Shown here: positions 24,430 through 35,068 of the stretch, one piece after another
Numbering within the stretch: the stretch's first letter is position 1
Layout of the letters: the number at the start of each line of letters is the position of its first letter
Source: Spodoptera frugiperda
Lineage: Eukaryota > Arthropoda > Insecta > Lepidoptera > Noctuidae
DNA length: 64,000 nucleotides
Direction of reading: 5' to 3'
NCBI RefSeq assembly: GCF_023101765.2
Contig: NC_064228.1
Coordinates: 7,613,501-7,677,500 of the forward strand
The notes under the pieces: model-generated
What the model was told of the DNA's origin: nothing
Database searches by the model: none
What the model saw: the letters and a program-made list of their open reading frames with translations, nothing else
Position numbers and translations under genes: made by a program

Positions 24430-24944
24430 TATACTTCAATTTCAGTGGATCTGTATTTTTCAAGTCAAAATTGTTATTGTTTGGATTTAAAGTATTACTA
24501 TTTTTCTGTTTTATATTTGAATAAAAATGACATTTTTTTCAGTTTATTTTCTTAAGTTTTTATTAGTTGTACTGAAAAAATTAAATGTTATTTAAATATT
24601 ATAGGTTTACTGAATTTTTAAAATGTGTTTGTGGATAGAAACTGTATTTTTGAATGCTTTATGTAGCTTTATAAATAAGTAATGTTAAAAACAAATTCAT
24701 ATAATGTATATATATATACCTACCACTATTTTATTGTATTGTGTACATTAAAGATTAAATAAATAAATACATGGCTGGCCAAAATTATCAAAACATTATA
24801 CGTTACTGCAACTTTTTGCTACATATGTGTGCAGTTAATACCCCAAAATATTTCTCAAATCTCTTCAATGAACACTACATATTATCAGTATTAATCCCAT
24901 AGACGTTCACACCAAATAATCAATTAATTGATTGATTGACTGAA

Positions 24945-25070
24945 CTTCACGCCTGTGTCCCATGGAGTAGGCAGAGACAATGGAACGCCAATTGCTACGA
25001 TTCTTACACACCTCTTTCGCTTTATCAACAGTCACCAGTCTTTTTATGCATGCTCGCATAATTTTCATAA
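24945..25070 (-). repeat. Family L repeat
   Basis: Inverted: TCACGCCTGTGTCCCATGG to CCAGTCTTTTTATGCATGC. Confidence 0.72.
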
Positions 25071-25505
25071 TACTTTAACTTCTATAACACGCAAATAAAT
25101 AGCCTCCATACTTACAACACACAAAACAACGTTTGTTTCACAAAAAACAAAACAAAAACTCAACCGCAATATCACCAAGTAAAGGACGCACTCGATGCCG
25201 CTCCGGAGATTTTTTTTTTTTATTAAAACTACCGCCGTCTAATGTCAAATGCAAAATGTTATTACGGCCGCCAGTGTACGACGATTTCAATTCCAACAAG
25301 TGGGCTGATATTGCGTACCTACCCACTACACTACACTGGCGTGCATTGTAAAGTGGTGATCGATTTTATATTGGTTTTGCTTGATAGTTTGTTTGTTTGT
25401 TTGATTGCTTGTTGTCGTTAATGTGGGAGGGTTATAGATAGATTGTGTGAGTAGTGTGAAAGAGAAAGCGAGTTTGTGATGGGACAATGTTAGCACTATA
25501 GGTCT

Positions 25506-25782
25506 CAATGCCATGCTTCGGCACGAATGGGCCGGCTCGACCGGAGTGATACCACGGCCTCACAGAAAACCGACGTGAATCAACGATTGCGTTGTGTTTC
25601 GTTGTGTGAGGTTACTCTCCTCTTCCCAATCTTCCACATCCCCGATTCCCCAACAACCCTTAAATTCCTAACCCGTAAAAGGCCGGCAAAGCACTTGTAA
25701 CGCCTCTGGTGTTTCGGGTGTCCATTGGCGGCGGCGATTGCTTACCATCAGGTGACCCGCCAGCTCGTTTACCGGCTTCATA
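25506..25782 (+). repeat. Family D repeat, near complete
   Basis: Begins CAATGCCATGCTTCGGCACG, then GGGCCGGCTCGACCGGAGTG, and ends CTCGTTTACCGGCTTCATAA. Confidence 0.82.
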
Positions 25783-26415
25783 AAATTCAATTACAACATG
25801 TACAAATAATTGCCAGAATGCCAAACGATTGACATTTAATATAATTGTTTTAATGAAAGATGTCTATTCGAACCGTTGCATCGTTACATTAATCTTGAAA
25901 CTTCAGGTATTAAATCAATGAAATTAATTATTCTGTTACTCTTCATAGACGGGGATTTATGATCTACTGGCTAACGGCTAATGGCTCTAGATAAACCCTA
26001 TAACCTTGTTTTAGTGCTTTTAATTTCATATCTAGGATACCTGACTCGTTCTAATTCAGGAGTTGCCAACCATTTCCTGACATGACATCTTGACATTGTA
26101 AACTAATTCTTAATTTTATGTTTATTTTTAATTTTGACATTTACTATTTTTTTTTTTTTTGCATAAACTCTGTTATTTTATACGATTCAAATGGCAAAAC
26201 ATGTAGCTCTTTAATATATGCAACACCTGTAATCTGTAGTTATGTTTTACAGAAATAAATCTTATATTCAAATTTTCTCATTTACTGCAGATTACAGACC
26301 CCTTATTTTAAAAAGCAAGCCCATAGTCCATTAATGGACTCTCGCGGGCTGCTGAATGATGATGATGATGATATATTTAATACATATTAACATATAATCT
26401 GTTTGTTTGTTACAG

Positions 26416-26501
26416 GACGTAATTCACACAATAAGCACACCACACGGCCAAGTACAGAGGATCGTCGTGTTCAAGAAAAATGGAGTACAAGCCATGGTTG
26501 A
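26416..26501 (+). CDS. sm: hnRNP L-like exon: RRM2, alpha-1 to beta-3
   Basis: Exon of 86 nt preceded by a good acceptor (TTTGTTTGTTACAG, 26402-26415). In frame it reads DVIHTISTPHGQVQRI followed by VVFKKNGVQAMV plus two bases of a Glu codon. This is the alpha-1, beta-2 and beta-3 part of hnRNP L RRM2, where the family carries a near-identical KNGVQAMVEF segment. There is no GT at the 3' end in the right place. Instead the exon is followed directly by ATATCCTTTT, a U12-type donor. Reading on past the donor would give Tyr-Pro-Phe-Gln and a stop. The first RRM and the beta-1 strand must come from upstream exons that I did not find in 1-26415. Confidence 0.9.
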
Positions 26502-26511
26502 ATATCCTTTT
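26502..26511 (+). promoter_or_regulatory. U12-type (minor spliceosome) AT donor
   Basis: ATATCCTTTT fits the U12 donor consensus RTATCCTTT at every position and sits exactly where the RRM2 reading frame has to leave the exon (phase 2 within a Glu codon). No usable GT donor in the conserved frame is present nearby; the GT inside ATGGTTGAA would remove the conserved Val-Glu and break phase with the next exon. Confidence 0.85.
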
Positions 26512-27230
26512 CAATAGAAATATACTTTAGTTCTTATATTAAACAGTAAAATGTAAGAAAATCAGATAAGTATGTCAGTATGTCTATTATCATCAGCCTA
26601 TTTAAAATAACTACTACTATATATAACTACTACTACGTATCACGAGTTTGCTCGGAAAATACACTGGTGTGTTTTCATATATCGTACACACACGCAGTTC
26701 ATAATTTCAAGCCCCAACATTACTCGAAACTAATCGAGCTTCATAGAGTACGTTGTTTATTTATTTATTTACTTAAAGATACGCCAACGACTCGTTGACT
26801 AGATTTGACACATTCTATTTTTCAACAATTTGCTGTGAATCCATCGCTTATAAGTATATAGCACTAATGATATTGAAGTCGTACCAATACTTTGATAAAC
26901 TCCTTTATTGATTCATCTTAGTATCATAATATTGATAATATTTTATCTAGACGTTATAATATCAATCCGCTATATAGTTATTACAAATTTTACGACTCGA
27001 TCTAATTACAAGATTGTAATGTTATTAATAAATTGTTGTTATATCATTACATACAACGTTTACGATCGCCATTAAACTAAATTTTACACCCAGACGCTAT
27101 TACTTTACGGTTTATTACGCGGTAAAAATATAGCTTTTTGATTACTAATTAAAAATGTAGAGTAAACTGTTGAGGTATGTTGTTTGTTTGTATAAAGAAG
27201 CAGAGTAAAATACATTTGTCAACTTCCTTA

Positions 27231-27443
27231 GGGTGCTTTTCTACAAGAGATTTGCTATATAGCTATGCTGCGAGGATGTAATAGCTAAGCTGTGAAACTA
27301 TGTGACCGTTTCCACTGATACTAAGCTATGTAGCTGTGCGAGGAAGATGCACAGCTCGATTATGCGATGTATCGACATTAGAAACCATCCATAGCACACA
27401 TCTTTTCACATAAAAAACACATCTTAGTTGAACCCGTTTCGAT
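27231..27443 (+). mobile_element. MITE, family I, partial
   Basis: AGGGTGCTTTTCTACAAGAG to GAACCCGTTTCGAT, inside the U12-type intron. Confidence 0.72.
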
Positions 27444-27448
27444 GAATT

Positions 27449-27537
27449 GGTGAAAAGTGGGTATACATTGTATAACGGCATTATGTGCCGTAATGTGCAT
27501 CTCTGTCATCCCCCTTCGGGGATAAAAGGCGTGACGT
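27449..27537 (+). mobile_element. SINE, family B, 3' end
   Basis: Starts GGTGAAAAGTGGG and ends with the intact CCCCTTCGGGGATAAAAGGC tail; the tRNA-like head is absent. Confidence 0.75.
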
Positions 27538-28007
27538 AAACGGTTATGCAAAAATCTAGTTATTCTACAATATTTTTATTCATTGTTACCAAAATATAAA
27601 AGCGAAATATGTCGACAGCAAAGGTCGTCCAAGTATTATTTATAACAACCATGACTAATGCTGGCATTACAAATGATTTTTATGTGAAAACTCTATGATG
27701 CGCGTGAGTTGATCTGTGTTATGAAATGCCTTTGATAATGAATACAGTTTCAAAGCGCTGTCAGCAAATTAAATGGACGTATTTATTTGTGAACATTAAA
27801 TTAATGGTAATAAATGTTAAGACAGAGAAATGTGTTCGTCGTTTGTGTTTTACATAATGACAAGTTTAAGGATCTTTATATTAGTTCATTTGTTTACGCT
27901 TAATAGACTACTTATTAGACCATTTCAAAGCTAAGATTAGATGGCGAACAGGGGTGAGAGGGCGGTTTGCCTACTACCTGCAACGCATATAAGATTAGAC
28001 AATGATG

Positions 28008-28196
28008 ACTGATAATATAAAAATCAATTGCTGTTCGTTAGTTTCGCTAAAACTCGAGAATGGCGATCTTTAATTATTTGTATTCTACAAATAATTAAAG
28101 ATCGCCAGGCCATCGCCGTCGATTCGCCGTCCAGGGAAGATTTAAAAGATGAAAAAAAATATTTGAGCCGATACAAAGTTTGCCGGGTCAGCTAGT
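28008..28196 (+). mobile_element. Helitron-like fragment with internal perfect hairpin
   Basis: Begins AAAAATCAATTGCTGTTCG, TCGCTAAAACTCGAGAATGG and ends TTTGCCGGGTCAGCTAGT. These are ends I associate with non-autonomous lepidopteran Helitrons (CTAG terminus). A 21-bp perfect inverted repeat with a 3-nt loop occupies 28062-28106. Confidence 0.65.
28062..28106. repeat. 21-bp perfect inverted repeat, 3-nt loop
   Basis: Arms 28062-28082 (GGCGATCTTTAATTATTTGT...) and 28086-28106; every base pairs. Confidence 0.95.
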
Positions 28197-28923
28197 AGTA
28201 AATAATAATTGTAGAATTATTGAAATAAGCCAAATGAACAACAACTAGTTCCGCGCTTACTATACCAAAATACTCAACATTATAAAGTTAAATACTAAAA
28301 AAGGGAAACAATACCGACTTCCAAACGTATATTTAAAATCGATAAGTTTATTTAACAAAAACGTTATTTCGACAGGCATCTCTTGACTGCGAGCGTGGCG
28401 TCGGGGAATTTTCAATAGTATAAATAAACGGACGAACGAATCCGTATGATTTACAGTTCGAATTGTAAAGCGTACGGAAAATATTTGCGTTTGAATTATT
28501 GGTAACACGTGGCGTTGTGACGGGACGTCTGTTACACCGTGGCGTAGCGCGCGGACCTGTCTTAAGATAGAATAAAATAAGTAATTGGATTAGATGTAAC
28601 TTTAAAAGGTGTCTTTATTTTCGTAAGGTTTTGGGAAATATGTTGCTGATTATTGGAAAAAATATTAAAATCAGCGTACTCTTCTTCAAAACGTTAGTAA
28701 CGCTTTTGTTACTCCTCTGGTGTTGTTGGGTACCCCCATGAGTGGCAATCATCGCTATCGGATGCGAAGGTTGCTTCTTTACCTCAGGTCCTTAAAATAA
28801 TCGCTTCGGTATCGCTTTATGATCGTACGTAATTCATATTTTAATATCTTATTTTATAGGCGCGTTAATCGCAAAACAACGAGTGTAATTTCAAATTCTC
28901 TATCATAAGTATCCAATTTTTTT

Positions 28924-29035
28924 TATGGTATAAGCCGGTAAATATGATGATAAGCAATCACCGCCGCCTATAGACACCCGGAACACTAGAGGCGTTACAA
29001 GTGCATTACTAGCCTTTTGGGGATTAAGAATATAA
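28924..29035 (-). repeat. Family D repeat, 3' part
   Basis: Inverted 3' half from TATGGTATAAGCCGGTAAAT to TTTTGGGGATTAAG, lying in the U12-type intron. Confidence 0.75.
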
Positions 29036-29499
29036 GGAAGGAACTTGTAATCATGAACATAACCACAAAATAACCATTCAAATTAAAATTCAATACTCGT
29101 GACATTAACAAGTAACTTAATACACTTTAACATAAACACGATAACAATGTAGTGTACATGTCGTATGTATTTCCAAAGAAATACTAATGTAAACGTTATG
29201 TACTACTTAATAAACATGCCTTGTAAACATTTGATTGATGATTGTATTAATATCAAAACATGTTGCTTTGAACATGTTACAACATGCGACATGTTACGCT
29301 TCGGTGTGATAAACGGTCGACAAGGCCAATAGTGCGTTGACTTGCGTTTTAAAGAAATAAAATATTTATTTTTTAATAATAGTTTTAATTTTTTATGTAT
29401 GTTTTATTTATGAATTTGAGTTCATTTGTTAGTTCTTTTATTCTGCCTATATAGTTGTGTTGATTTTAATGAGTTACGTTGTCTGTTAAAATTAAAGTG

Positions 29500-29695
29500 C
29501 CATTGTGTCAAAGTCAAATCATTTATCCTAATTATCCCATCAATAGGATTTTTTGTTGACTTTGGAAATGTCAACAAATAAAGAAATAAATAATAGCCTG
29601 TCAGTGTGACCATCAGTGAAGCTAGGGTCAAACTCGTTCCAAAGTGTAGCTTCGAATTTAGAAGAACTAGAAAGAAACTCCACTTGTTACTCTTT
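29500..29695 (+). repeat. Retroelement tail (family K)
   Basis: GTCAAAGTCAAATCATTTAT, then CGTTCCAAAGTGTAGCTTCG and AAGAAACTCCACTTGTTACT, a recurring moth 3'-UTR-like unit. Confidence 0.65.
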
Positions 29696-29889
29696 TTAAA
29701 AAATAAATGTGTTTACAATTTGTCTGATGCCTTTTTCCAATCAATAAGTTTAGTTTTGTCAGTAGTCCATTTAACTAGTAAATTTGTGATTTCCTATGTA
29801 CATATTTAGTTCATAAACTTAATATCTAATTCTCATAAACACGTCTCAATAAGAAAACGAACTTCACTAATATAACAATTCTCCCATTT

Positions 29890-30040
29890 TTTTGAGGGGG
29901 AAAATCATTCAATGACTTCTCCAGCCTTGGGCGAGGCGAGAGGGAGTCTCAGACTCTTACTGACTAAAAACCACCCCGTTCCTACTCCTGCTTTTCGAAC
30001 CGGAGCCCCGGTAAACCCGCTAGGTAGTCCGCATCTCCGG
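29890..30040 (+). repeat. Family A repeat
   Basis: Well-preserved direct copy inside the U12-type intron. Confidence 0.85.
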
Positions 30041-30289
30041 AATAATAATTCTCCCTAATCCCGTATTCGAACAACGAATCCGTGGAGTAGTAGTAGTAAT
30101 AAAATCTTTGTTTAATTACACTTTCACCATATTTTTTCGAAGGGGACTTTTATTCAAATGAGTTGGAAGTTTTCACCCAAATTGGAATATAAGTTGCGAC
30201 GTCTGTGCTTCCAGGGTGCGGGCTTTGTCATAAGCGCAGCGGGTAGCGAGTTATAAAAATGTAACCAGTGCAACTTTGCGTTGAAATCA

Positions 30290-30425
30290 ACTTTCGTGCT
30301 TTAACGTGCATGCGAGTACCGATGGAGTTTCTTGCTCGTTATTATCTATTCGAAGCTACACTTTGGAACGAGCGCTGCCTGATTGACAGACTGACTGTCG
30401 GACAATTCAACCCACAACACCTCAG
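30290..30425 (-). repeat. Family K repeat
   Basis: Inverted unit with CGAAGCTACACTTTGGAACG and CTGACTGTCGGACAATTCA. Confidence 0.65.
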
Positions 30426-30731
30426 GAAAAGTTTCCGTGTAACAAAGCGAGATTTTGACTAGTACTTCTTTCGCAAAACGCTTTTTATTAAAACTGCAAT
30501 TAAACTAGGAATCCAACATTAAGTTTAACAACGTTTTAGTTCACCTTAACCCACGATAGATGGCTATCCCTATTTAGATGTAAGTGGATCATAGTAATTC
30601 AGTTTCCTACCAAACGAGGTAAATTAACGACGACGCGGCTATTTATTGATGCACTAACTAGATTAGTGCAGCCCATGGTTAACGGTTTAGCACTTATAGA
30701 CTTGTAACCTGATTTGTAGTTAGGTAGTGTA

Positions 30732-30890
30732 TGATCTCCGGAGCAGGTCTATTAAGAGAACCCGGTGCCCCTTACAGGTGTTGAGGGTGGCCACCGGGGT
30801 GGTTTTAGTGAGGTAAAAATCCCACACTCCCTAGTCTTTTATCCCCAAAAAGCTAGGCGCCTTTTGAAGGTTTCCCCCCGTCATAATAAA
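30732..30890 (+). repeat. Family N repeat
   Basis: GTGGCCACCGGGGTGGTTTT, GAGGTAAAAATCCCACACTC and TTGAAGGTTTCCCCCCGTCA; the same unit is inverted at 63514-63605. Confidence 0.8.
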
Positions 30891-30954
30891 AAAGGTAGGA
30901 TATGATATAAGGAGGTTCATAACTCAAGTTTACAAAGTGATTAGTTGATTGATT

Positions 30955-31085
30955 TCAGCCATGATCGTCCCACTGCAGGGCAAAGGCCTCTCTACCCTCC
31001 TTACACTCCTCTCTGTTTAAAGCTTTTTGCGGCCAATCCTTGTCGAGTTCGTCCTGCTATTTCCTTTTGGGACGGCCGCGACGTC
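30955..31085 (-). mobile_element. RTE-like retrotransposon tail, decayed
   Basis: The complement encodes, with stops, RRGRPKRK, then LDKDWPQKA and REAFALQWDDHG, the usual C-terminal tail of another RTE-type reverse transcriptase lineage. No intact frame. Confidence 0.7.
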
Positions 31086-31681
31086 TGTAAACGTGTGATT
31101 GTGTTTGTGTGAAAAGTAATTGATGTTTTAAATTGGAATCGAAACGTAAGAAAGACGTTCCTTATATTATACATCACAAGGTCTAGAAAAGGAGCCAGTC
31201 CGAAAAATTCGTTAAAAATTACGTCAAATACAACAGACGATCACCTATCCAAACTTCCATATTTACACGCTGTCACGTGTTGGAAACCCCAAACGACCTA
31301 GAAAACCCCAAAAAACATACCGGTATTACTGGTACTATGGGTGGCTATGGATTGCGCTGATAGTTTAGGGTTTACCATCAGGTGATCACATAAAAAAGAC
31401 TTTAGGTATTGGTTGAAGTAAGAAAAAGAAAAGTCGAGCGTTATTCTCCATTTGTCCGCTTTCTCTCATCAGTAAAACCACAACCTTATCTTTATTACAT
31501 AAAATGGCTCCCGTCCCGAAGATATTTGAATAATACCGATGTCTCCGCGACTTAATCGTTCAATAACATTATGACTGAAGTAATCCGATTTCGGTATCAT
31601 CAAACTTTGTCTAGAAATGGGTAGGCAGAAGTCTCAATGTTTACAATAGCTTTAGGAATTAAGATTTTGTTAAAAAAATCT

Positions 31682-31795
31682 AATATTTCTCAGTGATGGT
31701 ACGGAGTCCGGAATTGTGCCCATTATAGGCTCACCCCTATTACATGGGACTTATAATATAAATGGTGAAATGTGGGTGTACATTGTATAGCTGGT
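31682..31795 (+). mobile_element. SINE, family B, middle part
   Basis: Runs from ATATTTCTCAGTGATGGTAC to GTACATTGTATAGCTGG, without head or tail. Confidence 0.7.
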
Positions 31796-32081
31796 ACATT
31801 ATTTTTTCAAATTAAACTCCTATAAACTTCTTTAGGCTGATGATAATATGGCTATAGGAAACATAATATTTGTACCTACTTCAAGACTGTTTTAAGGTAA
31901 AAGCACATTTAATAAACACGGCATATGACTTCACGTGAATAACTTTTCGTAATTTAAGTTTTCTTTAGTTTATTGACTTTAAACCTTACCGTCTTATAAT
32001 AAGATTTAAAATCGTTTTGATACTTAATTTTACACTTTAGTATTGTTAAAATATTCTATGTTGTCTATTTTTTTAAACGAT

Positions 32082-32102
32082 TTCCTTAACCCCTGGCCAC
32101 AA
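32082..32102 (+). promoter_or_regulatory. U12 branch site and 3' splice region
   Basis: TTCCTTAAC at 32082-32090 is a perfect U12 branch site (branch A at 32089). AC at 32099-32100 lies 11 nt downstream, the usual U12 distance, but splicing there would put the next exon two bases out of frame. AA at 32101-32102, 13 nt downstream, keeps frame and family sequence. There is no polypyrimidine tract between branch site and exon, as is normal for U12 introns. Confidence 0.8.
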
Positions 32103-32199
32103 ATTTGAAAGTGTGGAATCGGCGACGAGAGCTAAAGAAGCACTTCACGGCTGTGACATATACTCCGGCTGTTGCACACTCAAAATCGAGTTCGCTAAG
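32103..32199 (+). CDS. sm: hnRNP L-like exon: RRM2, alpha-2 to beta-4
   Basis: Exon of 97 nt: one base that completes a Glu codon, then 32 codons reading FESVESATRAKEALHG and CDIYSGCCTLKIEFAK. This is the alpha-2 helix and the beta-4 strand of hnRNP L RRM2; the family has the same IYSGCCTLKIEYAK core. It ends in phase 0 at a strong U2-type donor AAG/GTAAGA (32200). The start is the uncertain part: 32103 is chosen because it gives the conserved Val-Glu-Phe-Glu-Ser run, although the intron would then end in AA. An AG at 32110-32111 would also keep frame but drop Phe-Glu-Ser from a conserved RRM strand. Confidence 0.88.
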
Positions 32200-32649
32200 G
32201 TAAGATTTTATACTTTATTCTTATAGATGTAAGGTTTAGTTTTACTTGTTTAGTGTGATTAGGGTAAAGCGCCCTGTATGTGGTCTTTGTTTTAATGTGT
32301 GATTGTTTGATGTGTTCTTTTAAAACTGCCTTTGTGGTATTTAGGGTGTAAGTGTGGTTTAAGGGTGTAATTAATTCTTGGTGTGACTAAATATTATATC
32401 AAGAGTAAAAAAGCCAAAGCATTTATTTATCTGTCTGTCAGTCTGTCTGTTGTCCCATAAATAAAGCTAAGGCTAAATTACAAAAAAAAGGAATCTACTA
32501 TAAAGCATACTCTTCTACTTACATAACCGAATACCTCTTAACATCACTAAAATGACATTTCCCTCGATATTCCTAAACACACCTCACCTACGCACGTCTA
32601 GACGTATAAGGTGGCTACACAATTATCGTCCATCGGTCAGTAACTCTAT

Positions 32650-32663
32650 CCGCCAGGGGGCGC
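32650..32663 (+). promoter_or_regulatory. CTCF-like core motif
   Basis: CCGCCAGGGGGCGC is close to the core CTCF recognition sequence, which is conserved from flies to vertebrates. It lies 450 bp downstream of the second hnRNP L exon in a locally GC-richer patch (32580-32720) that resembles no repeat family of the window. Binding is inference only. Confidence 0.4.
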
Positions 32664-32944
32664 TTAAGTGAGCTCTCAGGAACGCAACGTTTCCCCAGTG
32701 TAAAGTTACAACAAGTGCTTTTACTCTCAAGTACGTAGTGATGACCAGATTTGGTCCTTTTACCCTAGTGACAATTTTTTTAAGTGATTGGTAGTTTTTG
32801 GGGTGGGTCGGATTGGTGTATTATCATTATTTTTTAGTAATGTGAAATGTGTCTTATGACATTACTTAAAGTGTCTGCTAAAAAAACTGAGTCACTATCA
32901 TAAAACTTGTGATTGTGTCCGACTTTTAGAGAATATAGCAAAAA

Positions 32945-33075
32945 AGTACCCTTAACCGACGAGCCCGGATGAAAAGACTGATGACTGTTGATGAAGCGAA
33001 ATAGGTATGAAGGCGTTCGTAGCAATTGGCGTTCCATTGCCTCTGCCTACCCCCATGGGAGATAGACGTGAAGTT
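32945..33075 (+). repeat. Family L repeat
   Basis: CCGACGAGCCCGGATGAAAA to CCCCATGGGAGATAGACGTG. Confidence 0.72.
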
Positions 33076-33667
33076 ATGTATGAAAACCATTATCTAATGT
33101 TTATTTCCCGACTGATACCGTGGCGAAATAGCAGTGTCTTATTCATTGTCAATATTTGTCATCATACCTAATTATCAACAGCTGGCACACTACCAAACAT
33201 AGACCTATCTAATTCCCCACCACTGAGTTCCACCTTCAGCTCTTCGCATCCAATCACTGCGAATAAATCACTCCACCTATCCATTCACCCTACACTACAT
33301 TTCCAATTGAATACCCCAATTACAATACCGGACAGCTTTTATTAAACTCAAAGAATTTCCATTTAACTCGATCCTCATTACAATCAGATCCAATTGGGGC
33401 TCGTCAAAGCGGACGACACACAAAAGTAACGGTGTCCGTGCAAATTTTGCTTGCTCGCCCTTTTCCGCCGTGAGCGAGGATTGCGATGAAAAAAAAAATG
33501 GCGGCTGCAACGCCCCGCGACTGTGTAGCGGTGGGTAGTGATAGGGATCGGTTGGCCATGCTTTTAGTCGGATTATCTTTTGTTATAGAAAATTATCGTT
33601 TGATAACATTTTAATTATTCTGATAACTGTTTTTGAGCTACAGCCAGATCACATAGATACACAATTA

Positions 33668-33715
33668 AACGGTTGGTGCGGTGACTAGGCAACCGGCTGC
33701 CGTGTAACGTGTTGC
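33668..33715 (+). mobile_element. SINE, family C, head fragment
   Basis: ACGGTTGGTGCGGTGACTAG then CCGTGTAACGTGTTGCG, cut just before the B box where the element at 33720 starts. Confidence 0.6.
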
Positions 33716-34424
33716 GTTAGAAGTCACTATTGCCCGCGACTTCGTTCGCGTGGAATAGTGACTTCCGGCAAATTTTTGGTTTTAACCACATAGTTCCCGA
33801 TCTCGCGGAATCTCTTCAAAAATGAGATGTAGAAGATATTCCAGGGAACTCTTCAAAAATCAACATAATGAGCTCTGCGTTTGAATTTAATAGATGTATA
33901 CTCACTTAGGGCATTGAAAAAATAGTTTAAAAACGGACTTAAACTAACTTAAAACTAAAGAAAGCTACGAATTACGAATTTATAACAATTAAAAAAGAAA
34001 CTATATTACAACCTATCCTCTATGCTATAATAACCAAGCTTAAACTAAATAATTTAAAAGAAACGACTTAAATCTAATCTAATTAATTTATAAATTAGAC
34101 TTACAATTTTATTAAAAAACTAACTACAGTAACTACTAATAATCGATATCAAACTAAACCTACGTTAAATAGTTTAACCAAAAAACCAGGAAAATCCAAC
34201 AAATAAACTTATTAATTGACAAATACAACGAAACCAATTTAGAATATACGAAACAGCAGGACCACTACAGACAAATAATCATACGACTGATAATACACTT
34301 TTTCTACGATAGTACCGAAGCGCTCGGCCGATACCCAACCAAATGAATGTAACGAAACCATAGCGCGATCTATTTCGATCCCAACGCCATCTATCGAGGA
34401 TAAAGACAACTTGGATTATTTATT

Positions 34425-34720
34425 TATACTCCGTTCGGGCATTTTCTTTGTACTAAAAGTTTAATTATATTGATATTATTTTTTTCATACCTTTTTACTA
34501 TTTATTTACTTTTTTCGATGAATTAAAACAATAACATGGCCGAAGTCGTGTAACGATCGACATAGAATTATCTATACTCCGTTAGAGCATTTTCTTTGTA
34601 CTAAATGTTTTATTATATTGATATTATTTTTTTCATACCTTTTTACTATTTATTTACTTTTTTCGATAAATTAAAACAATAACATGAACCGAAGTCGTGT
34701 AACGATCGACATAGAATTAT
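34425..34720 (+). repeat. 148-bp tandem duplication
   Basis: Units 34425-34572 and 34573-34720, both starting TATACTCCGTT and ending GACATAGAATTAT, with only a handful of differences. Confidence 0.92.
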
Positions 34721-35018
34721 TTATAAATAATTTATTTCTTATTTTTATTTTTTGATTTTATAAATAAAAATATATCTATGTCCTTTCTAAGGTTCTAAAC
34801 TATATCTGTACCAAATTTCAACCAAATCCGTCAAATAGTTGCGGAGATTAATGGTATAAGCATAGAATGTTCGACGTGATTCTTTAATTTGACATAACTT
34901 TTTTATTTATGAACCGATTGACATGAAACAAACACTAAATGTAAATTTAAGCATCCCACAATATATTCGTGAAAACCGCATCCAACTCGGATCAGCCGTT
35001 TCTGAGATTAGCGCGCAC

Positions 35019-35068
35019 AGACGAACAGACAAACAGACAAACAGACAAACAGACATACAGACAAACAG
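35019..35068 (+). repeat. (CAGA/ACAA) microsatellite
   Basis: Imperfect ACAGACAA units followed by A9. Confidence 0.85.

Larger units (their letters stand above)
24430..26415. other. AT-rich intronic DNA upstream of the first exon
   Basis: Contains (TA)n at 24710, repeats at 24945 and 25506, a T12 run near 26150 and (GAT)5 near 26358. No coding sequence before the acceptor at 26415. Confidence 0.5.
26502..32102 (+). other. U12-type intron of the hnRNP L gene, 5.6 kb
   Basis: Starts with the AT donor and ends just after branch site TTCCTTAAC (32082-32090). It holds a MITE (27231-27443), SINE fragments (27449-27537, 31682-31795), a Helitron-like fragment (28008-28196), an inverted 3' tail of the 'GGCGGCGATTGC' repeat (28924-29035), retroelement tails (29500-29695, 30290-30425, 30955-31085), one GC-rich repeat (29890-30040) and a second type of repeat at 30732-30890. 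Between these I see only AT-rich intronic sequence, including 26520-27230 with a short ACACACAC run at 26685, and 28200-28920 with a CpG-rich patch around 28500-28560. Confidence 0.8.

Noticed and set aside
26491..26502. GT donor inside ATGGTTGAA
   Set aside because: Would drop conserved Val-Glu and put the next exon out of phase; the U12 AT donor five bases later fits frame and consensus.
27950..28010. Possible additional coding exon near GGCGAACAGGGGTGAGAGG
   Set aside because: No splice sites in register and no protein resemblance; this is flank of the Helitron-like fragment.
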